NCBI RefSeq assembly: GCF_003958645.1 | Contig: NZ_RXLO01000016.1 | Span: 1-64,000, forward strand | Length of the DNA: 64,000 bases | Direction of reading: 5' to 3' | Source of the DNA: Chitinophaga rhizosphaerae | GTDB taxonomy: Bacteria > Bacteroidota > Bacteroidia > Chitinophagales > Chitinophagaceae | In this document: positions 8,854 through 17,200 of the stretch, one piece after another | Position numbering within the stretch: the stretch's first letter is position 1 | Layout of the letters: the number at the start of each line of letters is the position of its first letter | Translations under genes and position numbers: made by a program | The notes under the pieces: generated by a model | What the model was told of the DNA's origin: nothing | What the model saw: only the letters and a program-made list of their open reading frames with translations | The model's database searches: none

Positions 8854-8861
8854 TATTTTTG
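8854..8861 (+). promoter_or_regulatory. Possible Bacteroidota -7 box for the methyltransferase gene
   Basis: TATTTTTG matches the TAnnTTTG consensus exactly and lies 27 bases before the ATG at 8888. No clear TTTG partner occurs at the usual 19-21 base distance, so the site is only partly supported. Confidence 0.4.
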
Positions 8862-8887
8862 CAGTTTGTGAATATATCGCAGGTTTC

Positions 8888-9532
8888 ATGATGCAGCAGG
8901 GTCAAAATAATTTACCCGGGGATCTCAACGCCCCGGGAAACGAACTCAGGACGGACGCCGCGCGTTTCTTCCATTCAGACGCGCATTTCAACGAACTATA
9001 CCCGCCCGAGATCGTCAGCCTTTCGCGCCGGCACTGGACGCCGCTGCCCATCGCCCGGAAAGTAGCCGCCTTCCTGGCCGTCGGTAACGCACAGGTACTG
9101 GATATCGGCTGCGGCGTCGGGAAGTTTTGCCTCGCCGCAGGGCAAATTGCCCCCAACGGAACGTTTTACGGCGTGGAACAGCGGAAACGGCTGCTGCACC
9201 ACGCGGAGAAGGCCAAAAGGGCTTTGGGGCTGGGAAACGTGCATTTCATCAACGCCAACTTCACCCAGCTGAACTTCCGGGAATTCGATCATTTCTACTT
9301 TTACAACGCTTTTTACGAGAACCTCGACGGTACCGATAAAATCGACGACAGTATCGATTATTCCGCCGAACTGTTCCATTACTACAACCGGTTTTTACAC
9401 CGCCAGCTCGATCAGAAGCCCGCCGGAACGCGGCTTGTGACGTTTCATAGCCTGGAAGACGAAGTGCCGCGCGATTTTCATGTGGTGGACAGTACGCACA
9501 GCAATCTCCTCAAATTCTGGATAAAATCCTGA
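8888..9532 (+). CDS. Class I SAM-dependent methyltransferase
   Basis: 214 residues. The SAM-binding motif I is VLDIGCGVGKFCLAAGQIAP (about residues 69-88), followed by the acidic YGVEQRKRLLHHAEKA and a HFINANFTQLNF post-motif. Residues after NAFYENL form the substrate side. The substrate cannot be told from sequence: small-molecule and protein methyltransferases share this core. Start chosen at the first ATG of ATGATG; a TATTTTTG box lies just upstream. It is followed 14 bp later by the PhnA-like gene and is likely co-transcribed with it. Confidence 0.8.
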   Translation: MMQQGQNNLPGDLNAPGNELRTDAARFFHSDAHFNELYPPEIVSLSRRHWTPLPIARKVAAFLAVGNAQVLDIGCGVGKFCLAAGQIAPNGTFYGVEQRKRLLHHAEKAKRALGLGNVHFINANFTQLNFREFDHFYFYNAFYENLDGTDKIDDSIDYSAELFHYYNRFLHRQLDQKPAGTRLVTFHSLEDEVPRDFHVVDSTHSNLLKFWIKS

Positions 9533-9545
9533 CAATCAACATTTC

Positions 9546-10109
9546 ATGAATACAACTATTACCCGCGAACTGAATGAGCGTTGCAGCGGCCTTTGCGAAC
9601 TGTGCAACAACGCGCCCGCCGCCAGCGCGTACGCCGTTAGCCCGAAAAACCATGATGCCATCGCTAATGAAGTGGCGCTCTGCGATACCTGTCTCGCTGC
9701 GCTCGACGATAAAGGCGCCGCAATGCATTGGCAATGCCTGGCCGGCAGCATCTGGAACGAAACGCCCAGCGTGCAGGCACTGACGTACCGTTTGCTTCAC
9801 CAGTTCAGGGAAGAAGCCTGGGCGCAGGAGATCGCCGGGAGCGTGGAGCTCGACGAAGCTGTGGTACATTGGGCCATGACCGCTTTCGAGGTGAAAGCCG
9901 TGCACCAGGACAGTAACGGCACCCCGCTGGAAAACGGCGATACCGTTGTGCTGACGCAGGGCCTGAACGTGAAAGGCGCCAATTTCATGGCCCCGAAAGG
10001 AACGATCGTACGGAAAATCAGACTGGTAGCCGATAACGCAGAACAAATTGAAGGGAAGATCAACGAGCAGACGATCGTGATCCTCACGAAGTTCGTCCGC
10101 AAATCCTGA
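9546..10109 (+). CDS. PhnA/YjdM-like zinc-ribbon protein
   Basis: 187 residues with an N-terminal zinc ribbon (CSGLCELCNN ... LCDTCLA, about residues 13-43) and a C-terminal SH3-like PhnA domain containing DSNGTPLENGDTVVLTQGLNVKGA and APKGTIVRKIRLV. The name comes from an early assignment to phosphonate metabolism in E. coli, since questioned; no phosphonate genes are nearby. It is separated by only 5 bp from the downstream transporter gene, which suggests one operon with the methyltransferase and the transporter. Confidence 0.85.
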   Translation: MNTTITRELNERCSGLCELCNNAPAASAYAVSPKNHDAIANEVALCDTCLAALDDKGAAMHWQCLAGSIWNETPSVQALTYRLLHQFREEAWAQEIAGSVELDEAVVHWAMTAFEVKAVHQDSNGTPLENGDTVVLTQGLNVKGANFMAPKGTIVRKIRLVADNAEQIEGKINEQTIVILTKFVRKS

Positions 10110-10114
10110 CGGCC

Positions 10115-11794
10115 ATGTTCATACCCAAGTTGCTAACCACACTGAAAAGTTATAACCGTCAGCAATTCGGAAAGGATGTGATGGCGGGCGTGATCGTAGG
10201 CATCGTAGCATTGCCGCTGGCGATCGCGTTCGCCATAGCTTCCGGTGTTTCGCCGGAAAAGGGTTTATACACCGCTATCATAGCCGGGTTTATTATTTCG
10301 GTAATGGGCGGCAGCAGGGTGCAGATCGGCGGGCCTACCGGCGCGTTCATCGTGATCGTGTACGGCATCGTGCAGGCGTATGGGGTGGACGGACTGCTGG
10401 TAGCCACGTTCCTGGCGGGGATTATGCTCATAGTTATGGGACTGGCGCGTTTGGGGGCGGTCATCAAATTCATTCCCTATCCACTGATCACGGGTTTTAC
10501 CAGCGGCATAGCTCTCGTGATATTCGCTTCGCAGGTCAAAGATTTTTTGGGGTTGGACATGGGCGCCGTTCCGGCGGATTTCGTCGGCAAATGGGAAAGT
10601 TATTTCCAGCATATCCGTTCTGTTAATCTATACGCCCTCGCCATCGGGGTTTTTACCATATTGACGATCCGGCTGGCGCCGAAAATTACCAAAATCGTTC
10701 CCGGTTCGCTGATCGCGCTGCTGGTGGCCACTGTGGCAGTAAGCTGGCTGCAATTGCCCGTGGAAACCATTGGCAGCAGGTTCGGCGCCATCCCGGCCGC
10801 TTTTCCTTCCCTTTCAATTCCCCATATCGACTATTCCATCATCAAAAATATGATCCAGCCGGCATTTACCATTGCCCTGCTCGGCGGTATTGAATCATTG
10901 CTGTCTGCCGTGGTGGCCGACGGGATGATCGGCGGTAAGCATAAATCGAATATGGAACTGGTGGCGCAGGGCACGGCGAATGTATTTTCCTCTTTTTTTG
11001 GCGGGATTCCCGCCACAGGGGCCATCGCGCGGACGGCCACCAACGTGCGGAACGGCGGGAGAACGCCGGTAGCGGGGATCGTACATGCTTTTACTTTACT
11101 GGCGATCATGCTGTTCGCCGGAAAATGGGCCACGCTCATTCCTATGCCCGCGCTGGCGGGTATTTTGATCGTTGTTGCCTGGAACATGAGCGAATGGGAA
11201 AGTTTCGCATCGGTGATGAAAGGGCCGAAGAACGACCGGGTCATTTTGCTGGTCACTTTTTTGCTCACGGTGCTGGTAGATCTTACCGTTGCCATCGAGA
11301 TCGGGATGGTGCTGGCGGCTTTCCTTTTTATGCGGCATATGATCAGCAGCAGTAAAGTCAGCCGCCAGGAAGAAGGCAGCGCCGATGCCCCGCCATTGCC
11401 GGCGGGAACGGAAGTTTTTGAAATCACGGGTCCCCTGTTTTTCGGTGCCGTACACAAATTCCGGGATGCCATGCAGTTCTCGCGCCAACGGCCACACGTG
11501 CTCATCGTCCGGATGCGGGAAGTGCCCATCATAGACGCTACCGGCATCAAGGCGATCCGGGAAATCCACCGCGAGCTGGCGCAACATCACACCAAACTGA
11601 TCCTCTCCGAAATCGTAAGCGAACAGGTTTTGCAGGAATTGAAATCCGCCAGGCTGCTGTTTGCCATCGGCAAAGCGAATGTCACCGCCACATTCCCGGC
11701 CGCCGTTGAAAGGAGCCGCGCGCTCATGCAGGATGTGTCTCCGGCATCCCGGCAGGGATCCTCGCAGACAGGCCAAATCCCCCGCCAGTCTTAA
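10115..11794 (+). CDS. SulP-family anion transporter with STAS domain
   Basis: 559 residues with a polytopic membrane domain (residues about 20-400) that includes the SLC26/SulP signature around GLYTAIIAGFIISVMGGSRVQIGGPTGAF, and a cytoplasmic STAS domain from about 435 to 545 with the DATGIKAI core. SulP proteins move sulfate, bicarbonate or related anions; the substrate is not evident. The membrane region looks complete. It is the last gene of the 8888-11794 run and ends near the Lrp-type regulator at 11877. Confidence 0.93.
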   Translation: MFIPKLLTTLKSYNRQQFGKDVMAGVIVGIVALPLAIAFAIASGVSPEKGLYTAIIAGFIISVMGGSRVQIGGPTGAFIVIVYGIVQAYGVDGLLVATFLAGIMLIVMGLARLGAVIKFIPYPLITGFTSGIALVIFASQVKDFLGLDMGAVPADFVGKWESYFQHIRSVNLYALAIGVFTILTIRLAPKITKIVPGSLIALLVATVAVSWLQLPVETIGSRFGAIPAAFPSLSIPHIDYSIIKNMIQPAFTIALLGGIESLLSAVVADGMIGGKHKSNMELVAQGTANVFSSFFGGIPATGAIARTATNVRNGGRTPVAGIVHAFTLLAIMLFAGKWATLIPMPALAGILIVVAWNMSEWESFASVMKGPKNDRVILLVTFLLTVLVDLTVAIEIGMVLAAFLFMRHMISSSKVSRQEEGSADAPPLPAGTEVFEITGPLFFGAVHKFRDAMQFSRQRPHVLIVRMREVPIIDATGIKAIREIHRELAQHHTKLILSEIVSEQVLQELKSARLLFAIGKANVTATFPAAVERSRALMQDVSPASRQGSSQTGQIPRQS

Positions 11795-11876
11795 CATACG
11801 GTATATTTTACACTAACTGAATCTTTTGGTTATGTGCGGCAAATGATCTTATTTACGGTCTATAGCTCCATTCACA

Positions 11877-12362
11877 ATGCCAACCAAACCTACGCACCGG
11901 CTCGAGCTGGATGATCTCGACCTGAATATCATTTCCGCGCTCTCTACGGATGCGGACACTTCTCACAAGGAACTCGCCAAGCGGTACAACGTATCGCCCG
12001 GCACGATCCACTTTCGCGTATTGCGGATGAAAGACCACGGTATCCTCGGCGAATCCAAAATGAAAGTGAACCTGCAAAGCATCGGCCTGAAAGTCACCGC
12101 TTTCGTGGGTATTTACCTGCAGAACGGGTCCAAACATGATTTTGTAGTGGCCAAGCTGCAACGGATACGCGAAGTGGTGCGGGTACATACCCTCACCGGA
12201 CAGTTCAGCCTGCTGGCGGAAGTGGTATGTACGGACAGGGAACACCTGCGGTCGGTACTGTACGACCAAATGATGCAGATCTCGGGCGTAGACCGGACGG
12301 AATCGATGATCTCATTGCAGGAGGAGTTCACCAAAGATATTCACGTGCCGTATTTTGCATGA
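11877..12362 (+). CDS. Lrp/AsnC-family transcriptional regulator
   Basis: 161 residues. The N-terminal winged helix (LDDLDLNIISALSTDADTSH ... YNVSPGTIHFRVLRM) is followed by the RAM/AsnC ligand-binding domain (AFVGIYLQNGSKHDFVVAKL, HTLTGQFSLLAEVVC). These proteins form octamers and bind amino acids or other small effectors. No amino-acid gene is adjacent. The gene ends before a strong bidirectional terminator shared with the convergent TPR-lipoprotein gene. Confidence 0.92.
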   Translation: MPTKPTHRLELDDLDLNIISALSTDADTSHKELAKRYNVSPGTIHFRVLRMKDHGILGESKMKVNLQSIGLKVTAFVGIYLQNGSKHDFVVAKLQRIREVVRVHTLTGQFSLLAEVVCTDREHLRSVLYDQMMQISGVDRTESMISLQEEFTKDIHVPYFA

Positions 12363-12383
12363 AATCATTTACCGGTAAATAAA

Positions 12384-12413
12384 AACAGGAAGCACGTTCG
12401 CATGCTTCCTGTT
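12384..12413. terminator. Bidirectional terminator between convergent genes
   Basis: AACAGGAAGCA pairs with TGCTTCCTGTT around an 8-base loop, with a run of T on the plus strand (GTTTTTTTAT) and A's on the other side (AAAAAC) that become T's on the minus strand. It serves the Lrp gene (plus) and the TPR-lipoprotein gene (minus). Confidence 0.85.
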
Positions 12414-12437
12414 TTTTTATGCATATCACAGTAGGTG

Positions 12438-14171
12438 TCAATCCACAATGGTAGACGAAGATGTGATCTTCATATCCGCATATTGCCAGGCTTCGTCGAA
12501 CGCAGCTTTGGCTTTTTGTGCTTCGGTGGTTTTGTTTTGCTTTGCCAGCGCATCCTGCAGCCCGATGAGCGCCCAGCCGTTTTTCCGCCAGGTTTTCAGA
12601 TCGTCGAGGTACACGCGTTCCGCTTCCTTGAATTTCCCCGCTTTGAGCAGTACGGCTCCGAGGTGGTGGCGGACGGAGAAAAACCAGTCTGGCGGCTCGT
12701 TATAGTTGAGACGGTCTTCCATAGCGATGGCTTCCTGCAGGAGCGTGGCCGCTTGGTCCGGTTTCCCCTGTTGAAGGGTCACGCCGGCCGAGAGCACCTT
12801 CGACGCGATTTGCGCGAGATCGGCTGTGGTATTGATGTTCCAGATTGTAATTTCTTTGAGGGTGGTATCGGCGGCGAGCAGTTGCAGGCTGTCCATTTCA
12901 ACGCCGGCGCTTTTCAGGTCGTGTTTTCCGAGGTAAGCCATGCCTTTGGCATAATGCCAAACAGCGCGGGGATATACGAGATCGGCAGGAGGAGCGGGGA
13001 GCGCGAGGATGGTATCCCACATCGACAGTTTCACCGCCACGTACATGGGAATGGTGTAATAATGTTGCAGGGTGCCCCATCCCGGCATGCGCATGATGGC
13101 TTCCGAGGTGTGTGCGTGCAGTTTGCGCGCCGCATCCCAGGCCCATTTCGAATTGCCTTCCAGCGTGGCCGTGGCCGCGAGGAAATGGTAGTTGTGGGGA
13201 TAATATGCCAGCGGATAGGCGCCCTGGGCATTGCAGGCCGTCGCATATGCACTGTCTGATTCCACGGCGTGGATGTTGGAGAGCGATCCCAAATGGTAAT
13301 CGCCGGTGTTGATGTAGATGTGCGACGGCATATGCAGCAGGTGCCCCGCGCCCGGTACGAGCGTATCCAGCAAACCGGCGCTGGCCATGGCAACTTCTGG
13401 CCGGGCGGACGTTTCCACGGCATGGATGTAAAAGTGATGCGCGCCGGCATGTTGCGGATGCTGCCGGATAAGGCGTTCCAGCAATTGGACGATCGGCGGC
13501 GTCCACGCGCGGGGGACTTTCGTGATTTTATCGTACAGGTCCCAGGGATGGAGGTTCATCATGGATTCCGCGTACATCGTGCCCACGTCGGGGTTCGACG
13601 GGAATTGCGCATGGACCTTCTTCATGGCGGAAGAATAGGCGATGTCCAGCGGTTTGCGGTCTTCCGGCGGATCCTTCGCATAACGGGCGCTCAATGCTCC
13701 GATGAGCGCCTTTTCCACCGGCGAGCAATTCCCGGACAGCGATTGTGCTTTGGTAGCCGCTTCATACGCCCGCTGGAAGTTGTCTTCCTCCATACCGGCA
13801 TTGTAATTCGGCCCCAATACATATGCGAACCCCCAATACGCCATGGCGCAGGTGGAATCCAGCCGGGCGGCTTGGTGGAAAGAGCGCGCGGCTTCGGCAT
13901 GATTGAACCCGTATGCCAGCATGAGGCCCTGGTTGAAATAGCGTTGCGCTTCGGGGCTGGCGGTTGTTATTTTGAAATCGATCCCGCCGAGCCCTTCGAG
14001 CAGGGGCGCTTTTTTGCCGGAAGCATACCAGTCTTTATCATGCGTAGGCGGAACGGCGCATCCGATAGACAGTTCGGCCTTGCCGGCAGAATCCGTCTCC
14101 TTCGGTTTTTGAGAATTGTTGCAGGCGAAAAAAATACACGTCGAAAACAGTGCGAAGCAGATTTGTCTCAT
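12438..14171 (-). CDS. TPR-repeat lipoprotein
   Basis: 577 residues. The signal peptide ends in the lipobox FFACNN (Cys near residue 18). The rest is largely helical with repeated TPR-like units (for example YFNQGLMLAYGFNHAEAARS and KAGKFKEAERVYLDDL). The HAGAHHFYIHAVE and PHNYHFLAATA segments are His-rich, and the overall plan matches a large family of uncharacterised Bacteroidota TPR lipoproteins. Function is unknown; a role in protein assembly at the outer membrane is possible. It is monocistronic, with the terminator at 12384 beyond its end. Confidence 0.75.
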   Translation of the reverse strand: MRQICFALFSTCIFFACNNSQKPKETDSAGKAELSIGCAVPPTHDKDWYASGKKAPLLEGLGGIDFKITTASPEAQRYFNQGLMLAYGFNHAEAARSFHQAARLDSTCAMAYWGFAYVLGPNYNAGMEEDNFQRAYEAATKAQSLSGNCSPVEKALIGALSARYAKDPPEDRKPLDIAYSSAMKKVHAQFPSNPDVGTMYAESMMNLHPWDLYDKITKVPRAWTPPIVQLLERLIRQHPQHAGAHHFYIHAVETSARPEVAMASAGLLDTLVPGAGHLLHMPSHIYINTGDYHLGSLSNIHAVESDSAYATACNAQGAYPLAYYPHNYHFLAATATLEGNSKWAWDAARKLHAHTSEAIMRMPGWGTLQHYYTIPMYVAVKLSMWDTILALPAPPADLVYPRAVWHYAKGMAYLGKHDLKSAGVEMDSLQLLAADTTLKEITIWNINTTADLAQIASKVLSAGVTLQQGKPDQAATLLQEAIAMEDRLNYNEPPDWFFSVRHHLGAVLLKAGKFKEAERVYLDDLKTWRKNGWALIGLQDALAKQNKTTEAQKAKAAFDEAWQYADMKITSSSTIVD

Positions 14172-14399
14172 AAGAAAAACAGTTTGAGAACATGAAGGAT
14201 GTTATTTGGAGTTGACATAAATGCGTCATTAGCATAAGTGCATGCCGTGCCGTTGGTTGATCCGATCACAATGCGCCCGGTGGGGTATCCGGACGGAAAT
14301 CCAGGTTCGATGCACCTAATGTACGCATAATCTGCTTTTCTTGTGGAGGGCGGGATGTATTTTTCCCAAAGGGTTGGTAATGTATGGTTTAGTGAAGGA

Positions 14400-15137
14400 T
14401 TATGGGCAGCCACGGGGTTTTTTGCGCAGATACAGTTTGCTTTTTTCGGCGAAGGCCTGGCCGGGCTGATTGGCGTGCCTGGCGTCGAGGGCGCGCAGTT
14501 CGCCTTCGATGCGCATGAGGGCGCTGAGCTGATCGTTCAGGCATCCGATCGGTTCCCGGCTGCGGGCGCTCGTGCTGTTTTCCGCTTTGCATATCTCGAG
14601 CTTGGCGGCGAGGATGTCTTCCTGCACCACCGCCAGCGGGTCCATCATACTGGCCAAGCTCCGCTGGGCGTTGCTGTTTTGCTGGTAAACGTTGCCTTCC
14701 CGCGCCTGGGCCAGCGCCGCTTCGCGCTTGTGCGCCTGTTCCTTTCTGAAATCGAACAGCAAAGCCCTTTCGCCTGTGCAGGGGCCGGCGCCGGTGTGGG
14801 CCGCCCGGTCGAGTTTTTCCTTTTCGATGTTGATATTCGCCTGCCGGCTGTATTCTTCTTCGCGGGGCACGAACGATTCCGTATGCAGACAGGCGTTGGC
14901 GGGCTCGGCCATTTTGCCGGGCATGGTGATCTTGAGGTCGAATTCCATGTTAAAGCACAGCGATGCCCCATGCGGTACGATGGGCCGCGGCGAAGTAGCC
15001 CCCGTCAGCACCGGCGCCTGCCGCACTGCGGTTCGCCATGCGGCGATGGTTGCGGAATCTCTCCGGTCGGCGGGCTGGCCGCACACTTCGGTGATGGCGG
15101 CAAGGAACAGCCAAAAGGTCCAGAAGATTGTTTTCAC
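14400..15137 (-). CDS. Exported hypothetical protein (245 aa)
   Basis: An N-terminal signal peptide (WTFWLFLAAITEVCGQ) is followed by a polar, Glu/Ala-rich mature protein with three spaced Cys residues (SLCFNME, NACLHTE, GPCTGE). A helical stretch with many Arg/Glu/Gln residues covers the second half. I do not recognise the family. It starts 12 bp from the stop of the OmpA gene at 15149 and may be its operon partner, so an envelope function is likely but unproven. Confidence 0.6.
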   Translation of the reverse strand: MKTIFWTFWLFLAAITEVCGQPADRRDSATIAAWRTAVRQAPVLTGATSPRPIVPHGASLCFNMEFDLKITMPGKMAEPANACLHTESFVPREEEYSRQANINIEKEKLDRAAHTGAGPCTGERALLFDFRKEQAHKREAALAQAREGNVYQQNSNAQRSLASMMDPLAVVQEDILAAKLEICKAENSTSARSREPIGCLNDQLSALMRIEGELRALDARHANQPGQAFAEKSKLYLRKKPRGCP

Positions 15138-15148
15138 AGGTAGGGGTT

Positions 15149-16441
15149 TTACAATTTCACGAATTCCACACGGCGGTTACGGGCTTTCCCGTCTGCAGTA
15201 GTATTGCTGGCCACGGGCTGCGATTCACCTTTTCCATCAGTCTGTATCCGCGAGCCCGCCACCGCGAAATTCTCCGTGATATAGGTTTTCACGGCCGCGG
15301 CGCGGCGCTGCGACAGGCTGATGTTGCTGGCGTCGTCTCCATTGCTGTCGGTATGCCCGATGATCCTGATCCGCAATGCCGGCGTTTTCTGCAACGCATC
15401 GCCGAACTGGTCGATGATCGGGAAGGATTCGGGTTTGAGATGGTCGCTGTTGACGTCGAACAGGATATCGCTGGTAACGGCTTTGCCTTCGCTCATGAGC
15501 TGTTTCACCAGGAGGCTGCGGGCGTCGGTGTCTCCGGAAGCGATGCGGAGGTTACCGATGTACATGCCGGTTTCGGAAGCGGGAATGATGGCGTTGTTGT
15601 TCAGGAAGAAGGTGTTGCGCATCCCATCCGTCAAAGCCCGCGGCAGATCGATCACCTTGTTGCCGTCGAGGTACAGCCGGATGCGGGATTTGTTCACCGC
15701 AATGGCCACCGGCAGCACTTTATTGACGTAGGACGGGAGCGGGAAATTACTTTTGTTACCGATGATGTCGTTTCCCAGTCCATATTCCAGCGTTTTGCCA
15801 TCTTCTTCCGTGTAGCGGTGCAGGTTGATGAAGAAACGGTCTTTATAGAACATGTCTTCTTTCAGGATATCTTTCACCTGGCTGAGGCCGAACTGGATGA
15901 AAGGCGTACTCCGGCCGCTTTCCGACCGCAGCAACAAATCGAATTCGATCGTACAGTTTTCGGGAAGCGGGCCTTTCACCACCGGCACCACGATGCAGTT
16001 GTGCACCACATCCAGCCAGCGGCTGTCTTGCCCCGAAAGGGTGACTACCTTGCCGCTGCCGTTGGTGTTCCACCGGGCCGGGAAATCCCCCAATCCATCT
16101 TTTTCGAAATGGTCTTCGAACAGCACCTTCGCCCCGGGCACGAAATCGCTGCCGCCGCTGGAAGTGACCGTTCCGGAAGCGGCGCCTTTCCCGGTGCCCG
16201 CGTTCCCCTGGCCGGGCGCTGGCGCCGGTTGGACCTTACGCTTGTCTTTCTTTTTGAAAATGCTGCCGATGGCGCGGCCGGCGTTGTCGAACGCGGAATC
16301 GAGCCCGCGGTCTATGGACGCGTCTACGCGGCTATTGGCTTTAGCTTTGGCCCGTTGTTCCACCCGTTTTTGGACGGGCGTCTGCGCCAGGGCGGCGATG
16401 GTGCAGATGCACAAAATGGGAAGGAATAGGATGCGTTTCAT
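15149..16441 (-). CDS. OmpA-family protein, paralogue of the gene at 5252
   Basis: 430 residues from the ATG at 16441 (MKRILFLPILCICTIAALAQ), the start that gives a proper signal peptide; the frame extends to 16489 but that part looks non-native. As in the 5252 paralogue, a Lys/Arg-rich helix is followed by a beta-sandwich-like region and a C-terminal OmpA domain (ILFDVNSDHLKPES, IGHTDSNGDDAS, RNRRVEFVKL). It probably binds peptidoglycan. It precedes a response regulator and a kinase gene, matching the order OmpA-kinase seen at 3.1-6.6 kb. Confidence 0.85.
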   Translation of the reverse strand: MKRILFLPILCICTIAALAQTPVQKRVEQRAKAKANSRVDASIDRGLDSAFDNAGRAIGSIFKKKDKRKVQPAPAPGQGNAGTGKGAASGTVTSSGGSDFVPGAKVLFEDHFEKDGLGDFPARWNTNGSGKVVTLSGQDSRWLDVVHNCIVVPVVKGPLPENCTIEFDLLLRSESGRSTPFIQFGLSQVKDILKEDMFYKDRFFINLHRYTEEDGKTLEYGLGNDIIGNKSNFPLPSYVNKVLPVAIAVNKSRIRLYLDGNKVIDLPRALTDGMRNTFFLNNNAIIPASETGMYIGNLRIASGDTDARSLLVKQLMSEGKAVTSDILFDVNSDHLKPESFPIIDQFGDALQKTPALRIRIIGHTDSNGDDASNISLSQRRAAAVKTYITENFAVAGSRIQTDGKGESQPVASNTTADGKARNRRVEFVKL

Positions 16442-16522
16442 GGTCGTGGGTTTTAATCCAAACCTACTGGGAACGCGGTAGGAGAACAACTACATATACA
16501 TGTCGCGGGAGGGGAGAAGGAG

Positions 16523-17158
16523 TCAGACGAGTTTGTCGCGGATGGCACGGGAAACCGCGCCTGCGGCGGAGTGTACGTGGAGTTTGTCGTAGATTTTCTT
16601 GATATGGAAACGGACGGTGTCGATGGTGACGCCCAGTTCCGCCGCCATCATTTTATAGCTGTAGCCTTTGACGAGGAGCTGGAGGATGGTGGTTTCCTTT
16701 CCGGTGAGGTTGCCGGTTTCCTGTTCGGGATTCGCGGCTTTCGGCACCATGGCCAGCACTTTCTTCGCCACCGACCCCGTCATGGGCGCGCCGCCGGCCA
16801 GCACGGTGCGCACGGCGGCGGGGAGCTCTTCGGTAACATGCTGTTTCAGTAAATACCCGGAAGCGCCTGCGCAAATGGCGTTGAAAATATTGTCGGTATC
16901 ATCGAAAATCGTGAGCATGATAACGGGCAACTGCGGGCTCACCTGCCTGATCCGCTTAACGGCCGCCACACCGTCTACCACGGGCATGTCGATGTCCATC
17001 AACACTACATCGGGCCGCATTTGCTCCAGGTCTGTTTCCACCGTTTCCGCGTTGGGCATGGCAGCCGCCATTTCGAGATCGTCTTCCGACTCGATCAGTG
17101 CGCCGATGCTGGTGCGGAGCGCCTCGTTGTCATCATAAACCAAAACCTTAATTGCCAT
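16523..17158 (-). CDS. NarL/LuxR-type response regulator
   Basis: 211 residues. The receiver domain has the acidic pocket YDDN, the phosphoacceptor Asp55 in LMDIDMPVVDG and the conserved Lys in GYLLKQH. A C-terminal LuxR helix-turn-helix follows (LTGKETTILQLLVKGYSYKM, TIDTVRFHIKKIYDKL). The gene follows its kinase (17201-19390) by 42 bp on the same strand and is the probable partner. Targets cannot be read from the sequence, though the OmpA gene downstream is a plausible one. Confidence 0.93.
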   Translation of the reverse strand: MAIKVLVYDDNEALRTSIGALIESEDDLEMAAAMPNAETVETDLEQMRPDVVLMDIDMPVVDGVAAVKRIRQVSPQLPVIMLTIFDDTDNIFNAICAGASGYLLKQHVTEELPAAVRTVLAGGAPMTGSVAKKVLAMVPKAANPEQETGNLTGKETTILQLLVKGYSYKMMAAELGVTIDTVRFHIKKIYDKLHVHSAAGAVSRAIRDKLV

Positions 17159-17200
17159 GTGCTAAAAGTAATCATACCGTTTTATCCGGCCACTACATGA

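Noticed and set aside
14168..14413. 81-aa minus-strand frame between two genes
   Set aside because: Overlaps the start of the lipoprotein gene and has no recognised motif or promoter; probably chance. The 228-bp spacer otherwise shows nothing.
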